A stretch of 64,000 nucleotides of DNA from Megalonaias nervosa (GCA_016617855.1 JAECUM010093599.1:1-64000), one strand, 5' to 3'. Shown: positions 35,271-45,596, counted from the first letter of the stretch. Notes: a model not told the origin generated them from the sequence alone. Program-made: numbers and translations.

Positions 35271-35593
35271 AAAGCGTGTCTCAAAATACACGTAGTCTGT
35301 GAAGAGGTCTTTATTATTGGAACCTGGTCTTGTATTAAGTTGCATCCTTCATAAACAGTCTTCACAGTCTTCAAGCACTCACTGGAATACATTCACTCCA
35401 TTGTGGCCTTCATACATCCAAGTTTTGCTTGTCAGTAGAATCAACACATCAAGTTGTCATCTCCATCCACATTTACAAAAGGCCTACAAAAGATCTTGTC
35501 TGTACTTCTGTATGCGTTATTTGTCAACAGCAAAGGAGTTAACAAGACCCAAGATTAATTAAAAGAGGAACTGGAGTTGTCTGCATGCTTATG
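35271..35593. other. Unassigned spacer
   Basis: An 87-codon plus-strand frame (35299-35562) has no recognisable motif and no context. Not called. Confidence 0.4.
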
Positions 35594-35806
35594 GGACTGT
35601 ATATACTCACCTACAAGTCCAACTGCAAACTGCACAGACCCAGATCTGCCAGCACATTATGTGCTGGCAGATCTGGGTCTGTGCAGTTTGTTAGGAGCAA
35701 TCAGTAGAACAAACAACATCGACCCTAATTTACAGGCACATGCTATGCCAGATCAGTATGTTTGGTGTTCGTAGTTTGACTCGACTTATAAGTGAGTATA
35801 TACAAT
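35594..35806 (+). mobile_element. Double-hairpin MITE, copy 10, perfect 31-bp hairpin
   Basis: Hairpin A arms at 35626-35656 and 35660-35690 are perfectly complementary over 31 nt with a TTA loop (core GACCCAGATCTGCCAGCACA / TGTGCTGGCAGATCTGGGTC). The spacer TTAGGAGCAATCAGTAGAAC and hairpin B (TCGACCCTAATTTACAGGCA, TATGCCAGATCAGTATG) follow. Ends are GGACTGTATATACTC and GTGAGTATATACAATA. The perfect stem suggests either a young copy or one maintained by gene conversion. Confidence 0.9.
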
Positions 35807-36619
35807 ATGCATTCTTTACACTGGGTAATCTGATATATCCAACACAGAAACATGAAGCTAATACTGCAAGCATGATTAAATACACAGTGTACTATAAACA
35901 AAGACCCTTAAATTGAAGTTCCTGTACCATGGGTACTAATCCCAGGCACCATTTCATGCTTTTGGAGGCCAAATTTAGAATGGTGAATCAGATATAGACA
36001 GTCATTTTGAGCCAGGCAACATTACAGGCATATGACTGACAGATGGAAGAGCTTAATCCAGTTTAAGTGACAAAGTATCATGACCCAATATTTCAAGAAT
36101 TTTAACACCAATATTGGGTGTGTCAAGTACTAAAGGCCAAAATATTAACCTGGATTATTTTCCTATATGGCTTTTGATGAACTGCATACTAAAGAAAGCC
36201 ACCAACATCTATCAAAAGGCAGTAAATAGACTTTTAAGAAATTTTGTAATTAGTAGAATTGTTGTATTACCAAAAGGCTCTTCAAGTTGATGACTTTACC
36301 TTCTGTGTGAATCAAACACAAACATAATTTTAAAATATACCAAGGGTAGAGTTCTGAATATTTTGTTATAATTTTTTTGTTTCTTTGAACCTGTCAATAA
36401 ATTGAATTCAGACTGATAGACAAAATAACATTATATAAAATTATCTGCAAAATAATGTTACATAAAAAGATCTGCAGCTGTTCATGCTGCATGCTCTGGA
36501 CAACTGAAGATATATGCATGTGATGAAAAACAGGTAAATGACTGTGATGTAAAAATGTTCAAAGAGAATGATTTTCTACTGTGTAAAAAGCATACTGTAA
36601 AATCCAAATTCTTGTCAAG
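35807..36619. other. Unassigned spacer
   Basis: AT-rich. A short repeated phrase (AAAATAACATTATATAAAAT / AAATAATGTTACATAAAA) lies at 36422-36470. No gene seen. Confidence 0.45.
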
Positions 36620-37250
36620 TCTACTCCAACTGATATCAAGGCCAACTTTCATACTACATCTGATATAAAGGCCAACTTTCATACTCCAATTGATATAAAG
36701 GCCAATTTTCATACTCCAACTGATATCAAGGCCAACATTCATATTCCAACTGATATCAAGGCCAACTTTCATACTCCAAATGATCTCAAGGCCAACATTT
36801 ATACTCCAAATGATATCAAGACCAACATTTATACTCCAAACGATATCAAGGCCAACTTTCATACTCCAGCTGATATAAAAGCAACTTTCATATTCCAACT
36901 GATATCAATTCTAACTTCTATACTCCCAATGATATAAAGGCCAATTTTCATACTCCAGCTGATATAACGGCCAACTTTCATACTCCAACAGATATCTGTC
37001 AAGACCAACATTTATACTCCTAATGATATAAAGGCCAACTTTTATACTCCAGCTGATATAAAGGCCAACTTTCATACTCCAGCTGGTACAAGGGCCAACT
37101 TTCATACTCCAGCTGATATGAAGGCCAACTTTCATATTCCAACTGATATCAATTCCAACTTTTATATTCCAAATGATATAAAGGCCAACTTTCATACTGC
37201 AACTCATATAAAGGTCCACTTTTATACCCCAAATGATATCAAAGCCATCT
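36620..37250. repeat. 30-bp minisatellite, about 21 copies
   Basis: The unit is CCAACTTTCATACTCCAACT plus GATATCAAGG, with an exact 30-bp register over most of its length. Variants ATAAAGG/ATCAAGG and TTTC/ATTC/ATTT are mixed along the array. Minus-strand frames repeating WSMKVGLYIS reflect a 10-codon period only. Confidence 0.95.
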
Positions 37251-37329
37251 TGGTAATGTCTGTCATTTCCAACAATTCTGAAGTGGTTTCATCATTTTAC
37301 AAATGGTCATAGCTAATCCATGGAAGATG

Positions 37330-38230
37330 ACCAACCTTCTGGAAGACCAGTGTGATTGGTGAGCTGAAAGTGGTTGCTCTGATGGAGGCAACTGAAGAAC
37401 TACTGCAACAAGGAAATCAACAGGTGTAGATAATATTGGATCTCCTGAGGACTGCTGGAGATATAATATTTGACAGCATAGCTTACATATATAATCTAAG
37501 CATATCCACCTAGGTGTTTCTTAAGACATGGAAATTGGCAAAACTTACCACCTTTCAGCAGTATGGCAGCAAAGAAGAAGTCAGTAACTACAGACCCAAA
37601 TTATTCCGCTTGCAAAAAAAGCATGCAGAGTCATCTTAGATAATGCTGAAAACATCCCTGATGCAATGAATGACATTAAAAAAAATGATAACAGTAAGTG
37701 AACAAATATTTTTGAGAAAGGCTAGAGTTGTGCACAAATTTTCAAACAATATGGCCCATTATATCTCAATAAATTATTTCATGCTAGAAAACAAGGCAAC
37801 ACTCCTGATTTCAGCTTACCATCATTCCATCCAAAAATCAAACAAAGAACTCTTCAAGAAAAGTTTTCAATATTCAGAATCACTAATTTGGAACAGAATC
37901 CCAAAGGAAATTAGAGAAAGTATACATATAAATGCATTTAATTATAATCTAAATCAATGGATGAAAAGTGGAACCTGTCCAATTTGACAAATACATTACA
38001 ACTTAAGTATAAATTCACTAACCTTCCACTCTGTGATCTCATTACTTTTGTACTGTATATACACAGAGTACCTAGCCACAGCATGCTCATTTAAATTTTC
38101 TGTTTATTGTGTGCATATGTTTATTATGTGCATATGTAAATATAGCTTTTTAATATACATGTAATAGAGGGCCAAACAAGGAGGATTACTTCGATGCAAC
38201 TAATTGTGTCCATCTCTTTACATAACATCA

Positions 38231-38283
<53 letters not shown>

Positions 38284-38285
38284 TT
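37330..38285 (+). mobile_element. LINE family B copy with reverse-transcriptase core deleted
   Basis: Reading frames broken by shifts show KSTGVDNIG (start of the reverse transcriptase), DSIAYIYNLS, FLKTWKLAKLTPF and GSKEEVSNYRPK, the segment just before the catalytic core. About 20 bp later the sequence continues as KKACRVILDNAENIPDAMND, then KELFKKSFQYSESLIWNRIP, which is the extreme C-terminus. The QGFR, motif A, GVxQG and YADD blocks are all missing, so an internal deletion joined the two ends. The 3' end runs to a (TTA)n tail (38230-38284). Confidence 0.75.
38230..38284. repeat. (TTA)n microsatellite
   Basis: About 18 TTA repeats at the end of the LINE copy. It gives a poly-Leu frame that is not a gene. 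Confidence 0.95.
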
Positions 38286-38324
38286 GCTTGATGTACAGTA
38301 GAAGATATTTCTATTATCATGGTT

Positions 38325-39210
38325 ATTATTTGTCCACTGTTTTTAATACACTGAAAAATCATTTAAAGCCAAACAAACAGTTTCTGCAAGATGGTTTCCA
38401 CATTTGTTGATGGCAGATCAACAACAGACTCACAGTTTTAAATTGACAAACAGCTGCTCACCAAATGAAATGAGTGACCAGATGTTTGAATAAGATTGTC
38501 ACAGGTGATGAAACATGGATTTACTTTTCCTCTCTGTGCGTGTGTGAGATTGGATTTTTAACATAGCTTTAACAATTTTTTCAGTCATATCTCTACAATG
38601 TCTGCAGTGTGGCAGTTTATAGTGATGTCTAGCACTGAGGCATCATGCATCAGATATGAAGTATGATGTCCCAACCTCTTAATGCTGAGCACCTAGCGAT
38701 GCAGCTGCTAGTACCATTTTATAAGTCTTTGGAATGACTCAGCCGGGCTTCGAACCCACAACCTCCCGCATCCGAGGCGGATGCTCTAACCACTAGGCCA
38801 CCAGAGCTGTATTTACTTTCTGAAAAAGACTTAAAACGAAAAATGTTTGGATGAGGGAAAATAAGCACAACAAACTCCTCAACATAAGCCAATTGTCAAA
38901 TGAGTTTTATACCCATGATTTTTTATGTAAAAGGCCTGGTCATCCAGGTATGTTTGCCTGACTCTTTTACACGTCCAAAGTGTTGCCCAAATTTCTGGAA
39001 AATTACCGAACCACCCATCCACACACTGGTATCTGAGGTATCCATCTACTCCATGACAATGCACTGTGCATGCATAAATCTACCATCCAAACATCCTTCA
39101 TACAGGCCTGACTTAGCTCTGGCTGAATCCTGTTATCAAAGATTTGCTGAGGGGCAGACAATTTGAAAACCATCTTACAGCTAGAAGTGCACTTTTCAAG
39201 CGTATGAACA
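38325..39210 (+). pseudogene. mariner-like transposase pseudogene, split by a SINE
   Basis: Translation across shifting frames recovers the C-terminal two thirds of a mariner transposase. In order: NTLKNHLKPNK and VSARWFPHLL (38341-38412), KIVTGDETWIYF (38495-38529, first catalytic Asp in GDET), then a SINE. After the SINE come LHDNAL (39049-39066, second Asp), HPSYRPDLALAE (39091-39126, third Asp in the PDLA motif), and LRGRQFENHLTARSALFKRM. The N-terminal helix-turn-helix half is not visible. Stops, at least three frameshifts and the 38537-38809 insertion make it inactive. TGDETW, HDNA and a YSPDLAP-like block are established marks of the mariner DD34D family. No terminal inverted repeats were identified. 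Confidence 0.85.
38537..38809 (-). mobile_element. tRNA-derived SINE inserted in the mariner pseudogene
   Basis: A minus-strand head with GCTCTGGTGGCCTAGTGGTT and a GGTTGTGGGTTCGAAGCC B-box region is followed by the family body and a TCTCACACACGCAC tail. About 45 bp of the body (the CACCCAGTCACATTATCCTG region) is deleted. The target phrase GGATTTACTTTTC lies before the tail and GTATTTACTTTCT after the head, an imperfect TSD derived from the transposase codons for WIYF. Confidence 0.9.
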
Positions 39211-39339
39211 ACATGTCCAAAGGTGAAATATCAAAAAGTGAATAGATGTCAAAAAATGAATACAAAATGTCACAAAGTGAATAAAACACGTTATTTAATA
39301 ATTGCTACTTATTAATTTATTTAATAATCTGCTTATGTC
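39211..39339. other. Short spacer with AAAAGTGAATA repeats
   Basis: CAAAAAGTGAATAGATGTCAAAAAATGAATACAAAATGTCACAAAGTGAATAAAA-type ~20-bp units follow the mariner remnant; three imperfect copies. Confidence 0.5.
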
Positions 39340-39847
39340 AAGCAGTTTGTGCTCCCTGCTTGTTTGCCCTCATCCAAACTTTATCCAAACCAAAGCAATC
39401 CTGATCACCATGCAAAGACTTTCTCATTCATATCCTTCACACCAAACAATAAGTATCAGCAATGCCAACATTCAGTACAAAACCTAAGTGTCACTCTCAA
39501 AAGTACACTCTCATTACAGCAACATGTAATGAACATTTACAAGGCTGCATAGAGTATCTGGAGCACTGACACATCAGCTCCATCCACAATTTTCTTTCAG
39601 CTGATGCCACTAAAACACCTGTGTGTTCCTTTGTACTTTCAAGACTGGACTATTATAATTCATTTCTGTCTGGTTCATCTCAGTTTCTGCTAAAGAACCT
39701 TCAAAAAGTTCAAAACATGGCTGCTTGGCTCATCCTTAGAGACAAAGAAAGAACTCAGCACACCTCCCCATCTATGCAACCTTCACTGGCTACCCAATCA
39801 ATCCAGAATCAAACACAAAATCTGTTCACTGTGCTATATTTAAATGA
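39340..39847 (+). mobile_element. LINE family A (CR1/L2-like) C-terminal fragment
   Basis: Broken plus-strand frames read VQNLSVTLKSTLSLQQHVMN and IYKAA, then CSFVLSRLDYYNSFLSGSSQ and FLLKNLQKVQNMAAWLILRD. The order NLGVTLDS...LSRLDYCNS...LQKVQN(T/S)AARLI is characteristic of the region after the reverse transcriptase in CR1/L2-type LINEs. It corresponds to the better copy at 53.7-54.6 kb and stops abruptly where the SINE at 39848 begins. Confidence 0.78.
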
Positions 39848-40022
39848 CTGATTGCTATATCACGCAAGGAATGGGGAGCTATGTACCTTTCCCAAGGACA
39901 CATGGAGGCAGCCAATTCAGGCTGACTTTGGAAAGTATCGAATTCTGGGGCATGTATCGAACCCTCGAACCCTGGATTAACATTCAGACCGTCTACCATG
40001 AGAGCTACTACTGCCCCAACAA
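39848..40022 (-). mobile_element. tRNA-derived SINE with CCTTGGGAAAGG-type body
   Basis: Minus strand: GGGGCAGTAGTAGCTCTCAT, then TAGACGGTCTGAATGTTAAT and CCAGGGTTCGAGGGTTCGAT (tRNA-like head with B box). The body follows with GCCTCCATGTGTCCTTGGGA, then AAGGTACATAGC. The head differs from that of the 27.0 kb copy although the body motif is shared. Confidence 0.75.
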
Positions 40023-40057
40023 ATAAGATCAAAGTCTGAACACTGGACAGTTAGAGT

Positions 40058-40258
40058 TACCATATGTACTCATTTATAAGTCAAGTCAAACTACAAACAA
40101 CAAAGATCCTGATCTGCCTCAGGGTCTGTGTTGTTTGTTCTACTGATTACTCCTAACAAACTGCACAGACCCAGATCTGCCATTGCATAATGCAATGACA
40201 GATCTGGGTCTTTGCAGTTTGCAGTTGGACTCGTCTTATAAGTGAGTATAAATGGGAC
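40058..40258 (-). mobile_element. Double-hairpin MITE, copy 11
   Basis: TACCATATGTACTCATTTAT and AAGTGAGTATAAATGGGA form the ends. Hairpin B has lost its apex (GATCCTGATCTGCC directly joined to TCAGGGTCTGTGTTG). Hairpin A is nearly perfect (CAGACCCAGATCTGCCATTG / CAATGACAGATCTGGGTCTT). Confidence 0.87.
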
Positions 40259-40644
40259 CATCTACAATGTTAAAAAACAGCTATGGTGGAGAGCATGTAA
40301 ACAAAGTTATTCAATGAAGTAAATCAGCATGCATCAGTAATCATGTTTAAAGTCCTTGAAGATCTTAGAGAAACCCAACCCAATGCCATAAACATGTTTG
40401 GTCACAAAATAATGCTTATTGTCTTTATAAGATTTTAAAACTTAACTTTATTCAAGCTGATTTTAACTTGTGCAAAGATTTATAAAACACCATAAATTGG
40501 AAGAAAGAAACATTTCCACGACAATAAATTTTTATTCTAAATGCTTAATTTGTTATAAGAGCGCATTTTACATTTACTGAAATATTAGTAAGACCTCTGT
40601 CATGTTTCTCTTTTGCTCGTTCAAAAGAAATGTTTACCCAAATG
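40259..40644. other. Unassigned spacer
   Basis: No gene or repeat recognised. Confidence 0.45.
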
Positions 40645-40685
40645 CCAACATAATTCTGGAGTCACTATTACAATGAACTTTAATG

Positions 40686-40997
40686 TGTGTGTGTGTGATT
40701 TGGATTTTTAACATAGCTTTAACAATTTTTCAGTCTTATCGCTATGATGTCTGCAGTGTGGCAGTTTATAGTGATGTCTAGCACTGGGGCATCATGCTGC
40801 AGACATGTAGCATCATGTCCCACCCAGCCACATTTTCCTGACACCAGGCTGACCAGTCCTAACACTAGCCTCTTAATGCTGAGCACCTAATGAGGCAGCT
40901 ACTTGTACCATTTTTATACGTCTTTGGTATGACTTGGGTTCGAATCTGTGACCTCCCACATCCAAGGCGGACACTCTAACCACTAGGCCACCAGAGC
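40686..40997 (-). mobile_element. tRNA-derived SINE, (CA)n-tailed family, with 11-16 bp target duplication
   Basis: Head: GGTGGCCTAGTGGTTAGAGT with GGAGGTCACAGATTCGAACC. Body and (CA)n tail are complete. ACAATGAACTTTAATG (40670-40685) and ACAATGAACTTTGATG (41002-41017) flank it. Because an LTR was later inserted after AACTT, the secure TSD is ACAATGAACTT. The target was a unit of the 41-bp minisatellite. Confidence 0.9.
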
Positions 40998-41012
40998 AGT
41001 CACAATGAACTT

Positions 41013-42187
41013 TGATGGGGGTGGGTTGTTTCATTGGTGGAATTGATTGATGGATTGTACCTTCTTACAAGGTGTCTGCTTTATTGGGTTATCGTTGTCT
41101 AGAGGGTGATCACCTTCGGTGTTATTGCCCGGATCGAGTAAATATCAATATAAAGTGTGAAACTTATAGGTGGAATAGATAGAGATCTGAGCAGATATAT
41201 AAAACAGAATGACACAAGCCCCCGTACATGAAAACACAACAATTTAATCAACTGCATAACAACTGTGATAATACATTACATTAGGAAGATACACTTCTTT
41301 TGAAATAAATCATTCACCGAATTTCAAACACATATATACTTATATAAATAGCCAATCTGTTTTAAATGATAGAATTGGTTCATCATAGAATCAAGTGAAC
41401 AATCGAAGTCATTGCCTTGTACAACTTCATAACCTGTTTATTTCCAGTTCATTCCAACTTCACTATGGCTGTCCTTCTTGGTGCTTTCCACTTTTCTTTT
41501 CTCTTCTGCAAACTCTCTATTGTCTCACATCTTTCGGCTCTCGAACTTTGTGTGGTTAGGTGGATATATAAGTACACAGATACACAGATACTTGAATAGG
41601 TAGGTATGTGGATACGTCCCGTGGAGCTATTTCACCTTGTGTTTTCAAGCTTTGCTCGCTTCTACTGCCAGAATGGTGTCTGTCGTCTTTCCATACATCC
41701 GATCCCTTGGATAATTATTTTACAAGTGAATTTCTTCTAAATTCATACTCGGAGTCTCCTACATTTGTTTTCTCTTGCAGAAAAATACAGACTGACTAAA
41801 ATTTTGTGATGGGACATATTAAAACCAAGAATTTTTGTGTGGAACCATGCCCCTCACCTAGCATAACTAATCCGGATTAAATATATCTCCCACCTTTTAT
41901 AACTAGGCACCAAAATTGTAGTCTGCCTGACCTCGAGATTCCCAAATAACTGATCCTGGACAATTTCAAAATCTGACATCTTCCGATACAAGATCGAAGT
42001 TAACCTTTCCTTCCAGTCTGTCTGACTGTTAAATAAACGAATGCTTAATTAAGAATCGTTTACTCAACCATTAACAATCCGTGCATTATGGTGATTTAAC
42101 ACGCACTGGTCCCCATAAATCTAATTAATCGTTCACCTGCCCAAATTAATGTGCTCTTTGTAGAGTGACAGAATTTGCACCCTTACA
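41013..42187 (-). mobile_element. Probable solo LTR, family B (1,175 bp, TSD AACTT)
   Basis: AACTT at 41008-41012 and 42188-42192 flanks a segment that starts TGATGGGGG and ends CCCTTACA, so both strands begin TG and end CA. On the minus strand it has a TATATAT block mid-element (41565-41571) and CCAATAAAGCAG near the 3' end, plausible promoter and polyadenylation signals. The flanks rejoin in perfect register a 41-bp repeat unit, which supports a clean insertion. It has more CpG than its surroundings. No coding region is found; two ~60-codon frames inside are unsupported. Confidence 0.6.
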
Positions 42188-42316
42188 AACTTCAATTCCA
42201 ATAGAATTCCAGAGTCACTATTACGATAAACTTTAATGCCAACAGAATTCCAGAGTCACTATTACAATGAACTTTAATGCCAACAGAATTCCAGAATCAC
42301 TATTACAATGAACTTC
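42188..42316. repeat. 41-bp minisatellite, three copies (plus one at 40645)
   Basis: The unit comprises AACTTTAATGCCAACAGAAT and TCCAGAGTCACTATTACAATG. A further unit at 40645-40685 lies on the far side of the SINE and LTR, showing that the array was split by both. Confidence 0.9.
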
Positions 42317-42348
42317 ACCATGAAAGATTAAGAGACATCTTTCTCAAA

Positions 42349-42585
42349 TACCATATATATTTACTTATAAGATGAGTCCAACTGCAAAAAAATGCACAGA
42401 CCCTGATCTACCAACACATCAGAGTTGGCACATAATGCACCGGCAGATCTGGTTCTGTGCAGTTTGTTAGGAGTAATCAGTAGAACCAACAGCATATACC
42501 CTAGTCTGCAGGCACATTATGTTACAGCAGATCAGGATCTTTGTTGTTTGCAATTTGACTTGATGTACAAGTGAGTATATACCAT
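42349..42585 (+). mobile_element. Double-hairpin MITE, copy 12
   Basis: Left end TACCATATATATTTACTTAT. Hairpin A carries an extra block at its apex (CATCAGAGTTGG between the arms). Hairpin B arms are AGTCTGCAGGCACATTATGT and ACAGCAGATCAGGATC. The right end is GTGAGTATATACCATA. Confidence 0.85.
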
Positions 42586-43164
42586 ACCCTCAATGTAGAG
42601 TTACAAATATACTATTCTGATCCAAGAAAATTATCCAATCATTTTATCACAACAGTGTTAAAACCTATAAAGGTTTTGCTAACATTTGGGCTAAATTTAT
42701 CAGGTTAATTAAGTGTTACTTTCCACTGCATTAGCCCAGGCTTTTGTTGATTAAAATAAGGGTACAAATTAACCAAGCATAGTAAGATATGTGATGATAA
42801 GAAATTCACAACAGGATGGATAAACACTGAGAGGAAATACTGTACAGTACCAAGACATGTGCAGAAGTCAAATGGATATAAAAGGCCACTTCAATGCAAA
42901 AACAAGGTGTCCAACACATTATACAAAAATGTAGACGGACACATTTTTGGCTCGCTTAGTTTATGGTATGGCATAGCATCAACTGCTTGTTACCAGCCAC
43001 AATTCCCATCTATTCTGATAATAAATCTATGAATATGGGTTATTATCCAGATCTGAGACCAGTTTGTGACCCATTTATATTAATGAGGTGATCTTGCATC
43101 TAATTTTGGCAGTAAGCATTAGTATTTCTAACCTGGTTTTATTCAAGCTTGGTAAATAAGCTAA
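42586..43164. other. Unassigned spacer
   Basis: No gene or repeat recognised. Confidence 0.45.
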
Positions 43165-43385
43165 TACCACATATACTCGCTTTTAAGTCAAGACAAACTG
43201 CAAACAACAAAGATCCTCATCTGCAGTAGCATAATGCAAATGCAGATCAGGGTATATGTTGTTTGTTCTCTTGATTACTCTTAACGAACTGCAAAGACCC
43301 AGATCTGCTAGCACATTATGCGACTGAAGATCTGGCTCTGTGCAGTTTGCAGTTGGACTCGACATACAAATCAAGGAAATATGGC
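43165..43385 (-). mobile_element. Double-hairpin MITE, copy 13
   Basis: Left end TACCACATATACTCGCTTTT. Hairpin B (GATCCTCATCTGCAGTAGCA, ATGCAGATCAGGGTATATG) precedes hairpin A (AAGACCCAGATCTGCTAGCA, GACTGAAGATCTGGCTCTGT). The right terminus is decayed (AAATCAAGGAAATATGGCA). Confidence 0.83.
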
Positions 43386-44085
43386 AGTTACTGGATGAGT
43401 TTTATTATGAGCAAAAAATTCAATGCATATTTATGAGGTGATGTTCCATCTTACCAACTGAGGTTTCATGTAACCACTCCTGAAATTTAGAACAGGCTTA
43501 TATCGTCAAGCTCTTGGCTGAGCAAGATTATAGGTGAGATTCTTGCATATTAATGATGTGATTTGCATAAACATACAGTATTGGAAAAATGATACTGACA
43601 TGCCATTACAGATGGATTAAATTTTTTTTTAAAGATTAAAAGCTTTTGAACAGTTGTTTTCATACTATGCAATCAACACAACTGGGAAAAAATGTTTACA
43701 GAAGGCATGATTCCTGTACTGACCAGGATTTCTTGGCAAACTGCTTTAACCTTTTTATGTCAACAAGATGAACAATCTCAGGTCAAATTGGGCCTCCTGC
43801 TTAACACTGTATAAGACAAGAAACTAGAGTTTGGGTGCTAGCTGGAAGCAGGATTCTCTTAACCACATGTAAGAGCTATGCTGTAACATCGGGATATTAA
43901 ATTAATACACTTACTTTTGAAATTAGTATAAAAGCAATTATGTACCTAGTTTTCAAATAAGAATAACAATATATATTTAGTTTTCAAATTAATAAAAGCC
44001 CGTATGTACTTAGTTTTAAAAAATACTTATGAACAGATTGCACTATTACAACCTACAAAAGTTCACACCCTATAAGCTTTCTGTG

Positions 44086-44086
<1 letters not shown>
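43386..44086. other. Unassigned spacer
   Basis: Three weak copies of TTAGTTTTCAAATAAGAATA / TTAGTTTTCAAATTAATAAA / TTAGTTTTAAAAAATACTTA lie at 43950-44030. No gene seen. Confidence 0.45.

Positions 44087-44161
<75 letters not shown>
44087..44161. repeat. (TA)n microsatellite
   Basis: About 37 uninterrupted TA repeats, then CACACAAATTATACAC. Confidence 0.98.
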
Positions 44162-44167
<6 letters not shown>

Positions 44168-44294
44168 AATTATACACAACTGAAGTCAGAAATTTAGAAA
44201 TATGCCTGCTTGGTTAGGAACATCAAGGTGGAACACAGTGGATCAAAGACAATGGCAAGTGAAGACGAATTAGGTAGAGTTGCAGAAAAAAACT

Positions 44295-44508
44295 TACTAT
44301 ATGAACTCGCTTACAAGTTGAGTCAAACTGCAAACAACAAAGATCCTGATCTGCCATAGCATAATGTGCCTGCAGGTCAGGGTCTATGTTGTTCTGATCA
44401 CTCCTGACAAACTGCACAGATCCATATCTGATGGTGGATTATGTGATAGCAGATCTGGGCCTATGCAGCATGCAGTTGGACTCGACTTATAAGTGAGTAA
44501 ATGTGGTA
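44295..44508 (-). mobile_element. Double-hairpin MITE, copy 14
   Basis: Ends TACTATATGAACTCGCTTAC and AAGTGAGTAAATGTGGTA. Hairpin B: GATCCTGATCTGCCATAGCA, CCTGCAGGTCAGGGTCTATG. Hairpin A is diverged (CAGATCCATATCTGATGG, ATAGCAGATCTGGGCCTATG). Confidence 0.83.
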
Positions 44509-45080
44509 CATGTTCTTCTTATTCCATGCTGTTTAAAAAGATATTTTTGCAACATGAAAATGAGAAGGTTCATGTTCACTTATTTTCAATGTCTTCACAT
44601 CTGTACATGCACCTATCGTCCAGCTTTACAGTACATGATCTTTCTTGAGCAGAAAAGAGATAGGTCAAATGGATGTGACAAATGGAAACCAAACCAACTA
44701 AAACAGGTACACTGCACTCTATAAACATGACTGGTACAGACCAGACCTCACCTAATGAGGGTTCGTTTTGGGGTTTTTTTTAACAGAAATATTGAAAGCT
44801 TCCTGAATTTTTTGACATTGCATATTTTAATCAATGAAATATTACTTTTTCCAACTATCATCATTTGAGCTGCTGCCTATATGGCAACCCAAAAGCCAGC
44901 AAATTTGACTGGATGAATAAGTGTAAAAGGATGTTGCTACATTTATTAACTTTGAATACTTTTACTGATGATCTGTTTTATAATTAAACATGGAGGTAGG
45001 AAATGTTAGCTGAATGTTAATGTAGTTAATTCATCAGCTTATCCAGAGCAAAAAAATGTCACCATTTTTCTTCTTTTCAA
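44509..45080. other. Unassigned spacer
   Basis: No gene or repeat recognised. A 73-codon plus-strand frame (44503-44724) begins in the MITE and is unsupported. Confidence 0.45.
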
Positions 45081-45084
45081 TATA

Positions 45085-45322
45085 CAGAAGAAACTTCGAT
45101 TATCCATCAAAGTGTAGGACCGAGACCATGACGGATATGAGAATAGACAGATAATAGAATATGTACTGTACATTAAAAGTATTAAACAATAGACTGGGCC
45201 ATCAAAAAATCATAATATCTACATACGTACATGTACCTGTTTTTAATATTTTTACGTACAATGCCCTAACGGTTAAAAGAGATTGATAGTTAATCGGGTG
45301 CTGGATAATCGAAGTTCTACTG
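45085..45322. mobile_element. pogo/Tigger-like MITE with TA target duplication
   Basis: Left terminus CAGAAGAAACTTCGATTATC(CA). The right terminus in reverse complement is CAGTAGAACTTCGATTATCC(A). Both are flanked by TA (45083-45084 and 45323-45324). CAG ends, TA duplication and a terminal block reading AACTTCGATTATCC are typical of pogo/Tigger-type elements. The 238-bp interior has no coding sequence. Confidence 0.85.
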
Positions 45323-45424
45323 TACTGACAGCATAAATTGTATTCCACATTTACCCCTAGGTAGCAAAACCATAAAACAGGTTATTTACTGTATAACTAT
45401 GTACTTAAACTGGTTTTGTATTTT

Positions 45425-45592
45425 ACATCATGGCAATAGTTGAAGGTTGTTTAGCACCAAGGCAACTGGAGTAAAGTGCCTTGCCCAGGGTTACACCAAT
45501 GTAACCAGCCTGGGCTGATTCGATGGCATGATTTGAACCCACACCCTTTCAGTCACAAGTCCATCACACTCAACAATGAGCCACTGCAGTTT
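45425..45592 (-). mobile_element. tRNA-derived SINE with CTGGGCAAGGCACTT body
   Basis: Minus strand: GAGTGTGATGGACTTGTGAC, GGGTGTGGGTTCAAATCATG (B-box region), then GGTGTAACCCTGGGCAAGGC, then ACTTTACTCCAGTTGCCTTG. It closely parallels the 4.4 kb copy. Confidence 0.78.
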
Positions 45593-45596
45593 ATGA

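Noticed and set aside
42349..42585. MITE copies as rho-independent terminators or riboswitch-like structures
   Set aside because: The hairpins belong to repeated transposable elements in a eukaryotic context and lie next to no gene.
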